The notes beneath the pieces are model-generated. The model worked only from the letters and a program-made list of their open reading frames with translations, was not told the DNA's origin and ran no database searches. Positions 15,412-24,043 of a stretch of 64,000 nucleotides of DNA are shown in pieces. Position 1 is the stretch's first letter, and each line of letters opens with the position of its first letter. Source of the DNA: Dyadobacter fermentans DSM 18053 (GTDB lineage: Bacteria; Bacteroidota; Bacteroidia; Cytophagales; Spirosomataceae); the NCBI RefSeq assembly GCF_000023125.1, contig NC_013037.1:3224001-3288000 (forward strand). The letters run 5' to 3'. The position numbers and the translations under genes were made by a program.

Positions 15412-18400
15412 ATGCGTAAAGTTCTACTCTTATTTATATGGGCTTGTCTGTGTTCCCCGGTTGCTTTGGCGCAAGTGCGCCAGCTCACCGGCAAGGTAAC
15501 GGCAGCCGATGATGGTCTCGGACTTGCAGGCGCGTCAATCATTTACAAAGGCACCAATGTGGGCACGAATGCCGATGCCGACGGAAATTTCAGCTTTTCG
15601 GTTCCGGGTGACGGCGTGCTCGTCATTTCTTACGTAGGTTTTCTGATCAAAGAGTTGCCGATCGGCAACCAAACCAAATTTGACATCAAGCTGGACGCCG
15701 ACACGCGACAGCTGGCCGAGGTGGTGGTTACCGCATTCGGTATCGAGCGTGAGAAAAAGGCGTTGGGATATACAGTACAGGAAGTAAAAGGAAGCGCGCT
15801 GACGGAATCGCGCTCGACGAACGTGGCGAATGCACTTTCTGGTAAAATCGCCGGGGTGCGCGTACAATCGAACGGCGGTCCGGGCAGCGGTTCCACGATC
15901 CAGATCCGCGGCTCATCGTCCGTTTCGGGCAATAACCAGCCGCTGATCGTGATCGACGGCGTGCCGATGGAGCAAACCGCCAATAAAACCTGGGGCGGCG
16001 GCATTTCGGAGATCAACCCCGATAATATCAAGGAAATGTCGGTACTCAAAGGGCCTAATGCGGCTGCATTGTACGGCTCGCGCGCTGCCAACGGCGTTAT
16101 TTTGATTACTACCAAAAACGGCCAGGGCACAAAAGGTCTTGGTGTGGACATCAACTCCAACATCAGCTTTGAGCGCCCGTGGATCAAACCGAACTTCCAG
16201 AACACTTACGGCGGCGGAAATGGCTACCGCACCTGGTATAACGACGGGTGGAGCGGCAACATCACCGATCCGGCAGAAATTGCGCAGTATCGCGCCGTTT
16301 ATGACGCAAGATATCCTCTGGTTGGATCAGAGGGGACCGACGAAAGCTGGGGAGCTCCGATGGACGGACGCCTGGTGAGACAGTGGTGGACTGGTGACGA
16401 TGTTGCACCACTGACTCCTCAGCCCAACAACTGGGACGAATACTGGAACACCGGCCGCACGATCACCAACAGCATTGCGCTGAACGGCGGCAACGACAAA
16501 GGCTACTTCCGCCTCGGCCTGAGCCGCGTGGACCAGACGGGCATTATGTATTACAATGATTTCCACCGGAACAACTTCCGCATTAATTCGGGCTATAATC
16601 TCACCAAAAACCTGAGCATTACGCTTTCGGGCGAGTATATCAAATCCGGCTCGGACAACAAAAGCTACGGCAGCGGACAGGAATTTATCTGGTCGCACCG
16701 GCACGTTTCCTGGGCGCAATTGCGGGATTACGAAAGCTACACCGGCGTGCACAACCAGCGCGGCAACGACACCGATCCGCCTAACTGGCAGCATACCTTC
16801 TTCACCAACCCGTATTTCTCGCAGCGCAACCTGCCTCAAAGCAACGAAAAGGACCGCCTGCTGGGTAACATCGCATTGAACTACAAGATTTTACCATCAC
16901 TGAGCATTATGCTCCGCAGCGGCACCGATTACTGGTCGGATACCCGCGTGAATGTGTCCAACTTCCTCCGCGTCCGCAACGGCGTACGCACGCCGGGCCG
17001 CTTCTCCGAAGAAGTGCTCCGCAGCCAGGAAACCAACTCGGATTTCATGCTGACTTACAACAAGGACATTTCAGCTGATTTCGGGCTGAACGTGCAGGTC
17101 GGTGGCATTCAACGGACTAATTATTACAAAAGAAACTATTTCTATGTAGGCGAAATGGTGGTAGACGGCCTCTACAATGCGGGCAACTCCGTTCCAAGCC
17201 AAAACACCATTGAAAGCGAAATCCGCAAATCGGAGACGCAGAGCTTGTTCGGGACGGCTAACCTTTCGTGGAGGGATGCATTGTTCCTCGACCTCACTGC
17301 CCGCAACGACTGGTCGAGCACGCTGCCTGCGAATGCACGCTCGTACTTCTACCCTTCCGCGTCATTGAGTGCGGTGCTCACGGAATTGTTTGATGTAAAA
17401 AGCAATGTGTTCACGTTCGGCAAAGTACGTGCGAGCTATGCACAGGTAGGTAACGACGCCACGCCTTACCAATTGGCCCAAACCTTCCTCGCCAAAGGCT
17501 CCTGGAATGGCGCAGTGCCCAAATTTTCCGAAAACATCGAAATCGCAAACAGCGGTTTGAAGCCGGAAATCACGACCGGCCTTGAACTCGGCGCCGACCT
17601 CCGGTTTTTGAAAGGCAAAATCGGCCTGGATGTGACTTATTACAAACAGACGACCAAAGACCAGATCCTCGGCGTGGAAATTTCCAAAGCGAGCGGCTAC
17701 AACACCCGCATTCTGAATGCCGGAAAAATCACCAACCAGGGCGTTGAAATCTCGGTATCAGGCACGCCGGTGAAGCTGGCCGGCGGTTTCAGCTGGGACG
17801 TCTCGCTCAACTGGGCGCGCAACCGCAACAAAGTGATTGAACTGGCAGAAGGACTCACTACCTACACGCTTGCCACACAGCGCGGCATGTCGTCGGAAGC
17901 ACGTGTGGGCCAGCCTTATGGCACATTTTACGGCGTGGGTTTCCAGAAACACAATGGACAGATCGTGTACGGTGCCAATGGATTGCCACTGACAGCCGCC
18001 GGACAAATGCTGGGTAACATCCAGCCCGACTGGATCGGTGGTATGCTGAACACATTGAATCACAAAGGCTTCTCACTGAGCGCATTGGTGGACGTGCGCA
18101 TGGGTGGCGACATTTATGACGAAGGCACCGGCACCGCGCGCTGGACGGGCCAATATGCCGAAACGGCACTGGGCCGCGAAGAAGGCGTGATCGGCCAGGG
18201 TGTGCGGGAAGTGACGGCTGCGGATGGTTCCAAATCCTTTGTGCCGAACGACATTATCGTCACTGCCAATCAGCTTTATGGTTATGCCAATCCGCGCAAC
18301 TACCACGAATCGGCGATTTTCGATGCGAGCTATGTGAAGCTGCGTGAAGTGTCGCTCGGCTACTCGTTCAGCCCGTCGCTTTTGAAAAAGGTAAAAATCC

Positions 18401-18567
18401 AGTCGGCCAAGATCTCGCTCGTGGGCCGGAACGTTTGGATGATCTTCAAAAACACCCCGCATATCGATCCGGAGATCGATGCGAAAGGGGGTAACCAGCA
18501 AGGATTCGGTTATGGTGAGCTGCCCAGCTCCCGCAGCATTGGCGCAAACCTCTCGCTGTCGTTCTGA
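15412..18567 (+). CDS. SusC/RagA family TonB-dependent outer-membrane transporter
   Basis: 1051 residues, the usual size for SusC-like proteins, which import large ligands through the outer membrane with TonB energy. The signal peptide ends near residue 21 (SPVALAQ). A carboxypeptidase-regulatory-like domain spans about residues 26-105, the plug about 115-230 (VVTAFGIEREKKALGYTVQE; IQIRGSSSVSGNNQPLIVID), and the rest is the 22-strand barrel ending in the aromatic SLSF. The partner SusD follows after 33 bp. There is no carbohydrate-active enzyme nearby, so the ligand is not predictable. It is preceded by the long leader described above. Confidence 0.93.
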   Translation: MRKVLLLFIWACLCSPVALAQVRQLTGKVTAADDGLGLAGASIIYKGTNVGTNADADGNFSFSVPGDGVLVISYVGFLIKELPIGNQTKFDIKLDADTRQLAEVVVTAFGIEREKKALGYTVQEVKGSALTESRSTNVANALSGKIAGVRVQSNGGPGSGSTIQIRGSSSVSGNNQPLIVIDGVPMEQTANKTWGGGISEINPDNIKEMSVLKGPNAAALYGSRAANGVILITTKNGQGTKGLGVDINSNISFERPWIKPNFQNTYGGGNGYRTWYNDGWSGNITDPAEIAQYRAVYDARYPLVGSEGTDESWGAPMDGRLVRQWWTGDDVAPLTPQPNNWDEYWNTGRTITNSIALNGGNDKGYFRLGLSRVDQTGIMYYNDFHRNNFRINSGYNLTKNLSITLSGEYIKSGSDNKSYGSGQEFIWSHRHVSWAQLRDYESYTGVHNQRGNDTDPPNWQHTFFTNPYFSQRNLPQSNEKDRLLGNIALNYKILPSLSIMLRSGTDYWSDTRVNVSNFLRVRNGVRTPGRFSEEVLRSQETNSDFMLTYNKDISADFGLNVQVGGIQRTNYYKRNYFYVGEMVVDGLYNAGNSVPSQNTIESEIRKSETQSLFGTANLSWRDALFLDLTARNDWSSTLPANARSYFYPSASLSAVLTELFDVKSNVFTFGKVRASYAQVGNDATPYQLAQTFLAKGSWNGAVPKFSENIEIANSGLKPEITTGLELGADLRFLKGKIGLDVTYYKQTTKDQILGVEISKASGYNTRILNAGKITNQGVEISVSGTPVKLAGGFSWDVSLNWARNRNKVIELAEGLTTYTLATQRGMSSEARVGQPYGTFYGVGFQKHNGQIVYGANGLPLTAAGQMLGNIQPDWIGGMLNTLNHKGFSLSALVDVRMGGDIYDEGTGTARWTGQYAETALGREEGVIGQGVREVTAADGSKSFVPNDIIVTANQLYGYANPRNYHESAIFDASYVKLREVSLGYSFSPSLLKKVKIQSAKISLVGRNVWMIFKNTPHIDPEIDAKGGNQQGFGYGELPSSRSIGANLSLSF

Positions 18568-18600
18568 TTCAATCATTTGAAGACCTAAAAGCATTACGCA

Positions 18601-20079
18601 ATGAAAAGCATTTTAACCCATAAAAGCATCTGGATGACCGCCCTCGCCGGCGCATTGAGCATCACCAGCTGCACCAAGGATTTCGATAGCATGAACGTGA
18701 GCCCGAACAGCCCCACGGCCATCGGTCCGCAATACCTGCTCCCTACCGGCATCGAAACCTCGGTAGACCGCTACTGGGGCCACCGCGACCGTTTCGAGCG
18801 GATCAACATCGACGCCGCCGAACTGTACGTGCAGCATTTGACGCGCAACATTTACAGCAATGAAGGCGACGATTACACGGTGTCGCCCGCATTGATCTCC
18901 AACAACTGGAAAGGCTTTTTCAACGACGGCCTGCTGAATTTCCAGCGCATTATCAACCAAACGAATGCGGAGTCCGCTTCACCTAACGCTAATTATGAAG
19001 GAGTGGCGCTGGTTATGCGTACCTGGGTGTTTTCGCTGCTGGTGGACATGTACGGCTCCATTCCCTACACCGACGCCATCAAGGGCACGGCCAGCGACCC
19101 GGTTTACACGCCGAAATACGATTCGATGGAAACCATTTACGCAGGTTTGCTCAATGACCTGAAACTGGCGAACGAGAAGCTGACCGTCGGCGGCCCGGCC
19201 ATTGCAGGCGACATTCTGTATTCGGGTGATATTTTGAAATGGAAAAAATTCGCCAATTCGCTCCGCCTCCGCCTCGCTAACCGCCAGGCTGCCAAAAAGC
19301 CGGCAGAGTCGAAAGCGATCTTCACAGAAATCCTCGGCGACGCCACCAAATTCCCGATTTTCACCGGCAATGCGGATAATGCGTCGCTGAAATGCACGAC
19401 GGTGCTGCCGAGCAACAACGAATGGAACCAGATCCTGATCCAGGGCGGACGTACGGACTGGAATATCAGCAAAACGCTGGCCGATAAGATGAATGCACTG
19501 GGCGACACCCGCATTACCGTGTATGCCAACCCGAATAAGGACGGCCTTTACCAGGGCCACGCCAACGGCCTGCCCGACGCCATCGCGACCGGCTACCTCG
19601 CCACCAGCTCCACCATCGGCAAGGCATTCACCGACGCCGCCGCGCCGGAAGTGATCATGACCTACGCAGATCTGAATTTCATCCTCGCCGAAGCCGTGCT
19701 GGACGGAGACGCGACAGGCGATGCGAAAAAGTACTTCGAAGAAGGCATTACCGCCTCGTTTGCCCAGTACGGCCTCACGCCGCCGGCAGGTTACTTCACC
19801 AAAGCCGGTCCGGTAAGCAAGGAAAAAGTGCTCGAACAGAAATGGATTTCGCTCTTCGGGCAAGGCGTGGAAGCGTGGATTGAATGGCGCCGGACGGGCT
19901 TCCCGGTGTTCCCGGCCGCCGACCCGCGTGCGGTGCTGAACAATGGCGGCGTGCTCCCTACCCGCTTCAATTACCCGGCCTCGGAATACTCGCTCAACGC
20001 GGCTTCCGTAGCCGATGGCGTGAAGCTCAATGGCGGGGCGGACGATATGAAGACCAAACTGTGGTGGGCTGAGAAATAA
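18601..20079 (+). CDS. SusD/RagB family outer-membrane lipoprotein
   Basis: 492 residues; the ligand-capturing lid of the SusC transporter encoded just upstream. A lipoprotein signal is present (ITSCTKDFD, Cys about residue 24). The helical repeat regions include LVDMYGSIPYTDAIKGT and the C-terminal WISLFGQGVEAWIEWRRTGFP, characteristic of the SusD-like_2 group (PF12771). The SusC-SusD pair is likely a single operon with the next lipoprotein. The substrate is unknown. Confidence 0.92.
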   Translation: MKSILTHKSIWMTALAGALSITSCTKDFDSMNVSPNSPTAIGPQYLLPTGIETSVDRYWGHRDRFERINIDAAELYVQHLTRNIYSNEGDDYTVSPALISNNWKGFFNDGLLNFQRIINQTNAESASPNANYEGVALVMRTWVFSLLVDMYGSIPYTDAIKGTASDPVYTPKYDSMETIYAGLLNDLKLANEKLTVGGPAIAGDILYSGDILKWKKFANSLRLRLANRQAAKKPAESKAIFTEILGDATKFPIFTGNADNASLKCTTVLPSNNEWNQILIQGGRTDWNISKTLADKMNALGDTRITVYANPNKDGLYQGHANGLPDAIATGYLATSSTIGKAFTDAAAPEVIMTYADLNFILAEAVLDGDATGDAKKYFEEGITASFAQYGLTPPAGYFTKAGPVSKEKVLEQKWISLFGQGVEAWIEWRRTGFPVFPAADPRAVLNNGGVLPTRFNYPASEYSLNAASVADGVKLNGGADDMKTKLWWAEK

Positions 20080-20106
20080 CGGTTTAACTCCAAGAATTTG
20101 ACCAAT

Positions 20107-20589
20107 ATGAAAAATACAAAATCGCTTTTCCCTTCCGCGCTAATCATGCTGGCTCTTGCATTCGGATTTGTGTCGTGTAAAGAAGAAGATCCATTCCTCG
20201 ACCGCAACGTAGCGCCCGTGCTGGTGGACATTGTCGGCGCGCCTTTCGGGGCTCCCATTGCCAGCGAACCGACGGTGACCTACGCAGCTACGGCCGAAAA
20301 ACTGACGCTCTCGGCCCGCCTGCTGGAACTCGACAAGACGAATATTCTCGACCATACCAAAGGCATCGACTCCATTCCGGTTCCGAACCTCAGCATTAAA
20401 ATCACCCTCCGCACGGGCGCCGTGCTGGGCGAGGTTACTTCCGATGCGCAGGGGGTGGTGAAGCTGGAAAAAACGTGGGCCGACCTGGGCATAACTGCAC
20501 CGAAAGCGGGCAGCATTACCAAAATTTCGTGGTCGGGCAGCCATAAGGGGATCGCATTTACGCGCTTCTCGCAAGTGCAGGCTAACTGA
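20107..20589 (+). CDS. Small lipoprotein associated with the SusCD pair
   Basis: 160 residues from the ATG at 20107 (a TTG nine bases upstream is less likely). It has a lipoprotein signal ending in FGFVSCKEEDPF, then an acidic linker and a probable beta-sandwich (VPNLSIKITLRTGAVLGEVT). It is 27 bp behind susD and probably a surface glycan- or ligand-binding accessory protein, as third genes of such loci often are. No family was recognised with confidence. Confidence 0.75.
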   Translation: MKNTKSLFPSALIMLALAFGFVSCKEEDPFLDRNVAPVLVDIVGAPFGAPIASEPTVTYAATAEKLTLSARLLELDKTNILDHTKGIDSIPVPNLSIKITLRTGAVLGEVTSDAQGVVKLEKTWADLGITAPKAGSITKISWSGSHKGIAFTRFSQVQAN

Positions 20590-20599
20590 TTGAAAAACA

Positions 20600-20640
20600 A
20601 GCCGGATGCACTTCTATCCCGGCTAGTTTATTTGTAAATT
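20600..20640 (+). terminator. Weak terminator candidate after the SusCD operon
   Basis: Short stem AGCCGG (20600-20605) with CCGGCT (20629-20634) around a long loop, followed by an AT-rich but not pure T tail. Modest evidence only. Confidence 0.35.
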
Positions 20641-20695
20641 GAATTAAGATTTTCACTTCTGAATATTAATCGTCACGTACTTAAACTTTTGAACA

Positions 20696-21883
20696 ATGAA
20701 TCACAACATCGACCGTCGTAACCTGTTGAAGTCCGGTTTAATGGCATTGGGCGGAATGGCCATCGCCCCGCACCTTACTGCCGGTGCTTTTGAAAATACT
20801 CCATTGTCGCTCGACCCGGAAAACCGCATTTACCGCAGCCCGATGGTGCGCGAGCATTTCCTGCCTTCGGATTTCAAAGCACCAAAAATCGTAGCGAAAC
20901 TGAGTTCGAACGAAAACCCATACGGCCCGCCGATGACGGCACAGAAAGCCGTGGCAGAATCCGTGAAAAACGGTAACCGTTACGCCTGGAAGGAAATGTA
21001 CGACCTCATTGATAAAATCGCAAAAAAAGAAGGCGTGACGCCCGACCACATCATGATGGGCCCCGGCTCGTCGGATCTGCTGGAAAAAGTGGCATTGGTC
21101 ACCTTCATGAAAGGCGGCAACATCGTCTCCGCCGACCCTTGTTATATGTCGCTCGTGAGCGTGGCTAAATCCGTAGGTGCTACCTGGAAGCCCGTTCCCT
21201 GCACGGCAGACTGGTCGCACGACCTGAAAGCGATGGAAGCGGCCATCGACAAGGATACCAAGCTGGTATATGTTTGTAACCCAAATAACCCGACCGGCGC
21301 CATTACGAAAGGCCAGGACCTGCTCGACTTCTGCTCGCGCGTGTCCGAAAAAGTGCCGGTATTCGTGGATGAAGCCTACATCGAGCTTGCGGTAGGTGCC
21401 GATACGCAAAGCATGGTGTCGCTTTTGACCCAAAAGAAAAACGTGATCATCGCCCGTACGTTCTCGAAAATCATGGGTATGGCCGGTATTCGCGTGGGTT
21501 ACATTGCCGCCCAGCCTGAATTCCTGGCCGGTATCAACAAGATCACCCGCGGCGGCATGGGCATTTCCTACACGTCGATCTTCGCAGCATCCGCCAGTCT
21601 GGACGACAAGGATTTCCAGGGCAACACCCGCAAACTGAACCACGAGGCCAAAACATACCTTTACGAAAACCTGGACAAGATGGGTTACAAATACATCCCG
21701 TCGTACACCAACTTCGTCCTCTTCCCGATCTCCATCCCGGGCAAGGAGCTGCTCTCCAAAATGACCGCCAAAGGCATCGCCGTCCGCTCCTTCGACGTCC
21801 AGAATAAGCCCTGGTGCCGGGTAAGTATCGGTACGATGGATGAGATGAAGGCATTTGTGGGCGCACTGGGCGCATTGAGCTAA
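20696..21883 (+). CDS. Tat-exported PLP aminotransferase, HisC-like fold type I
   Basis: 395 residues. The N-terminus DRRNLLKSGLMALGGMA followed by a signal-peptide region is a twin-arginine export signal, unusual for an aminotransferase. The rest is a class I/II aminotransferase similar to histidinol-phosphate aminotransferase: SSNENPYGPP, MMGPGSSDLLEKVALV, VCNPNNPTGAI, FVDEAYIEL and the PLP lysine in RTFSKIMGMAGIRVGY. It follows the SusCD lipoprotein by about 106 bp and may act in the periplasm on an imported amino compound; that role is inference. Confidence 0.85.
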   Translation: MNHNIDRRNLLKSGLMALGGMAIAPHLTAGAFENTPLSLDPENRIYRSPMVREHFLPSDFKAPKIVAKLSSNENPYGPPMTAQKAVAESVKNGNRYAWKEMYDLIDKIAKKEGVTPDHIMMGPGSSDLLEKVALVTFMKGGNIVSADPCYMSLVSVAKSVGATWKPVPCTADWSHDLKAMEAAIDKDTKLVYVCNPNNPTGAITKGQDLLDFCSRVSEKVPVFVDEAYIELAVGADTQSMVSLLTQKKNVIIARTFSKIMGMAGIRVGYIAAQPEFLAGINKITRGGMGISYTSIFAASASLDDKDFQGNTRKLNHEAKTYLYENLDKMGYKYIPSYTNFVLFPISIPGKELLSKMTAKGIAVRSFDVQNKPWCRVSIGTMDEMKAFVGALGALS

Positions 21884-21903
21884 GTATTGCTTTGTTGTTA
21901 CAT

Positions 21904-22054
21904 CCCTACGGGATTCCGGCAAAGTGGCTGTACATTGTTTTGCTACCAATATTACGTGCCTGACGGCACTTTAATGTCGGAAGCCGAGTCGCGTAGCGAC
22001 GTAATATCGGTAGCAAACACATCCGAAAACCAGCCGGTAAATGCCGTAGGCATG
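21904..22054. repeat. Cluster of short palindromes within a larger inverted repeat
   Basis: The 305-bp gap after the aminotransferase contains no gene. It holds short hairpins of the form N5-3-N5: CCCTACGGG (21904-21912), GTCGC-GTA-GCGAC (about 21988-22000) and ATGCC-GTA-GGCAT (22041-22053). These are overlapped by an inverted pair TTTTGCTACCAATATTACGT (about 21938-21957) and ACGTAATATCGGTAGCAAA (21999-22017). This style of repeat is frequent between Bacteroidota genes. Confidence 0.7.
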
Positions 22055-22188
22055 TAACAGCAATGGCAATGTGTGACAACACCTGACCACCACTAACGAT
22101 ACCATTTTCACTCCCGTTACAATCCTCCGCGAAAGCGACACTCCTCTTTGATCTTCGATACATTCCTATTACTTAACTGTTCCCGACC

Positions 22189-23289
22189 ATGAGTGACGCA
22201 TTACAAAAAACCATCACGCTATTATTATTAATTGCCCTGGGATTGTTGCTCAAAAGCAAGTTCAAGAACAAGGACCAAACCAACGGCATCAAGGAGATCA
22301 TCCTCTCCGTGGCGCTACCCTCAACGATATTTATTTCATTAATGAAGATCGACATCGATTCGTCGATGTTTATCATTCCGCTCGTTACGCTCGTTTTCAA
22401 CTTCCTGATGTTCTTTTCCGCGCCGCTGGCATTCGCATTGTTCGGCATTGAAAAAAACAGCCCTACCGGTCGCACATTGATGATGCTCATTCCTTCATTG
22501 GCGCCGGGGTTATCGTGTTTTCCGTTCATCGCGGAGTTTTTGGGTGAAAAAAGCCTGGCTATTGCGGCGCTGGCGGATGTGGGCAACAAGTTTTTTGTAC
22601 TCATTTCGCTCTACATTCTCGCGATGAATATGTTTTTGAAAAACAGCGATGACAAGGAAACCAAAATGACCGGAAAGCTGAAAAGCCTCTTCGCGAGTAT
22701 GTTTCAGGAGCCCATTAACCTGCTCATTTTCATCGCAATCATATTGCTTAGCCTGGGTATCAATTACAGCACATTACCGCCATTGGTAGTGGATATTTTT
22801 GATAAAACCAGCGCGATGATGACGCCGCTCGTGCTGCTCTTTATCGGCCTGGCCGTGCAACTGAAAGAAGGTAAGAAGCGTATTGTTGCCAGTATCCTGT
22901 TCTTCCGCGCGGGCATTACGATGCTTATCAGCGCGGGAATGATTTACGTGCTCAACATTACCGACCAGAACATGGTGCTGCTTTCGATCGTGATCCCGCT
23001 CAGTGCCGCCAGTTTCTGGCCGCTCGCGCACATTTCGGCATTCAACCTGCGGGAGGATGCCAAGGCGATGCCTAAGGAAAAAAGAACATTTGACCTGGAA
23101 CTCGCTGTGTTGTTACTTGCATTCTCATTACCATTCTCAACGATATTAATTTTGGCAATCCTGTCTTCCGGTTCATTCTTCGCACATACTTCCACGCTCA
23201 TCACCGCCGGGCTCGTATTGATCTGCCTCGGTGCGGTGCCTAATGTGCTCGGGAAAGTATTTGTGAAAATGTCGAAGGCATCGTCGTAA
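22189..23289 (+). CDS. AEC-family (auxin efflux carrier-like) permease
   Basis: 366 residues with about ten hydrophobic segments arranged as two five-helix halves, typical of the AEC/Mem_trans family (PF03547). Segments such as LLIALGLLLKSKFKNKDQTN, SVALPSTIFISLMKI and PLVLLFIGLAVQLKEGKK fit the family. These carriers export or take up organic acids, amino acids or similar anions; the substrate here is unknown. It is followed after 11 bp by the Hint-domain gene, so the two may be co-transcribed. Confidence 0.75.
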   Translation: MSDALQKTITLLLLIALGLLLKSKFKNKDQTNGIKEIILSVALPSTIFISLMKIDIDSSMFIIPLVTLVFNFLMFFSAPLAFALFGIEKNSPTGRTLMMLIPSLAPGLSCFPFIAEFLGEKSLAIAALADVGNKFFVLISLYILAMNMFLKNSDDKETKMTGKLKSLFASMFQEPINLLIFIAIILLSLGINYSTLPPLVVDIFDKTSAMMTPLVLLFIGLAVQLKEGKKRIVASILFFRAGITMLISAGMIYVLNITDQNMVLLSIVIPLSAASFWPLAHISAFNLREDAKAMPKEKRTFDLELAVLLLAFSLPFSTILILAILSSGSFFAHTSTLITAGLVLICLGAVPNVLGKVFVKMSKASS

Positions 23290-23300
23290 CGCAACACCAC

Positions 23301-23888
23301 ATGAAGGTCCTGACCACCAGTATTTTTTCACTCCTGTCCCTTACTGTTTTTGCCCAAACCGAGCTCACAGCCGTCAGCAGCATCCAGTCGCAGGCCACCA
23401 TCCGCATTTCGAAGAGCACCAAGCGCTGCAAGTATTTTTCGGCCAATGCACCCGTGACGATGGCCGACGGAAGTGTGAAATCCATTGCGGACGTGCGCGT
23501 GGGCGAGCATGTGAAGACGTGCAAGGACGGCAAAACGGCCACCACGCAGGTGAAGCAGATCGACATTTTCGACCAGCCCACGTTACCGCTGACGGCGGTG
23601 TACCTCCGGCCGGCGCACGACCATGCCACCCCGGATTCGCCGATTGTGCCCGCGTTGCTGCTCGAAGCCACGCCCGACCACAAGGTGCAAACCAATCACG
23701 GCAGAAAACGGATGAAAAAGCTTTCCAAAAAGGACATTCTGTATCGCTATGAGCCTTCCACCGGCATTGTATCATCATGGAAAGTGGGCGCGGTGCAAAC
23801 GAACGCCCGGCGCGTGAAGAAGGCCTACGACCTGGAAACGGTGGACGGCACTTACCTGGTAGACAATGTGATGGTTGCCAACAACTGA
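23301..23888 (+). CDS. Secreted stand-alone Hint-domain protein
   Basis: 195 residues. A signal peptide (cleavage near VFAQ, residue 18) is followed by a single Hint (hedgehog/intein) module with no recognisable partner domain. Block A is FSANAPVTMADGSVKSIADV. Block B carries ATPDHKVQT with the TxxH pattern. The C-terminal block is TYLVDNVMVANN, ending in Asn as inteins do. The residue where the nucleophilic Cys/Ser of block A is expected appears to be Tyr, with a Cys two residues earlier, so splicing or cleavage activity is uncertain. Confidence 0.7.
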   Translation: MKVLTTSIFSLLSLTVFAQTELTAVSSIQSQATIRISKSTKRCKYFSANAPVTMADGSVKSIADVRVGEHVKTCKDGKTATTQVKQIDIFDQPTLPLTAVYLRPAHDHATPDSPIVPALLLEATPDHKVQTNHGRKRMKKLSKKDILYRYEPSTGIVSSWKVGAVQTNARRVKKAYDLETVDGTYLVDNVMVANN

Positions 23889-23914
23889 TTTATTATTTAC
23901 TCAACAAACGGATA

Positions 23915-23945
23915 AAAGCCTCGCTTGCGGGGCTTTATTTTTTGG
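23915..23945 (+). terminator. Intrinsic terminator after the Hint gene
   Basis: Stem 23915-23923 with 23928-23936 (AAAGCCTCG/CGGGGCTTT, one T-G pair), four-base loop, then ATTTTTTT. Confidence 0.8.
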
Positions 23946-24043
23946 TGGATAGCGCTAAACTGACGCCGGCATTGGTCAGCAGCAAACCTTTTACGACCTT
24001 TGCACTTCATTTTTGAGCAGAACCAAAGACATTTCCAAATACC

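Noticed and set aside
20738..21949. 403-codon open frame opposite the HisC-like aminotransferase
   Set aside because: Histidine/valine-rich antisense translation without motifs; the plus-strand gene has all PLP aminotransferase motifs.
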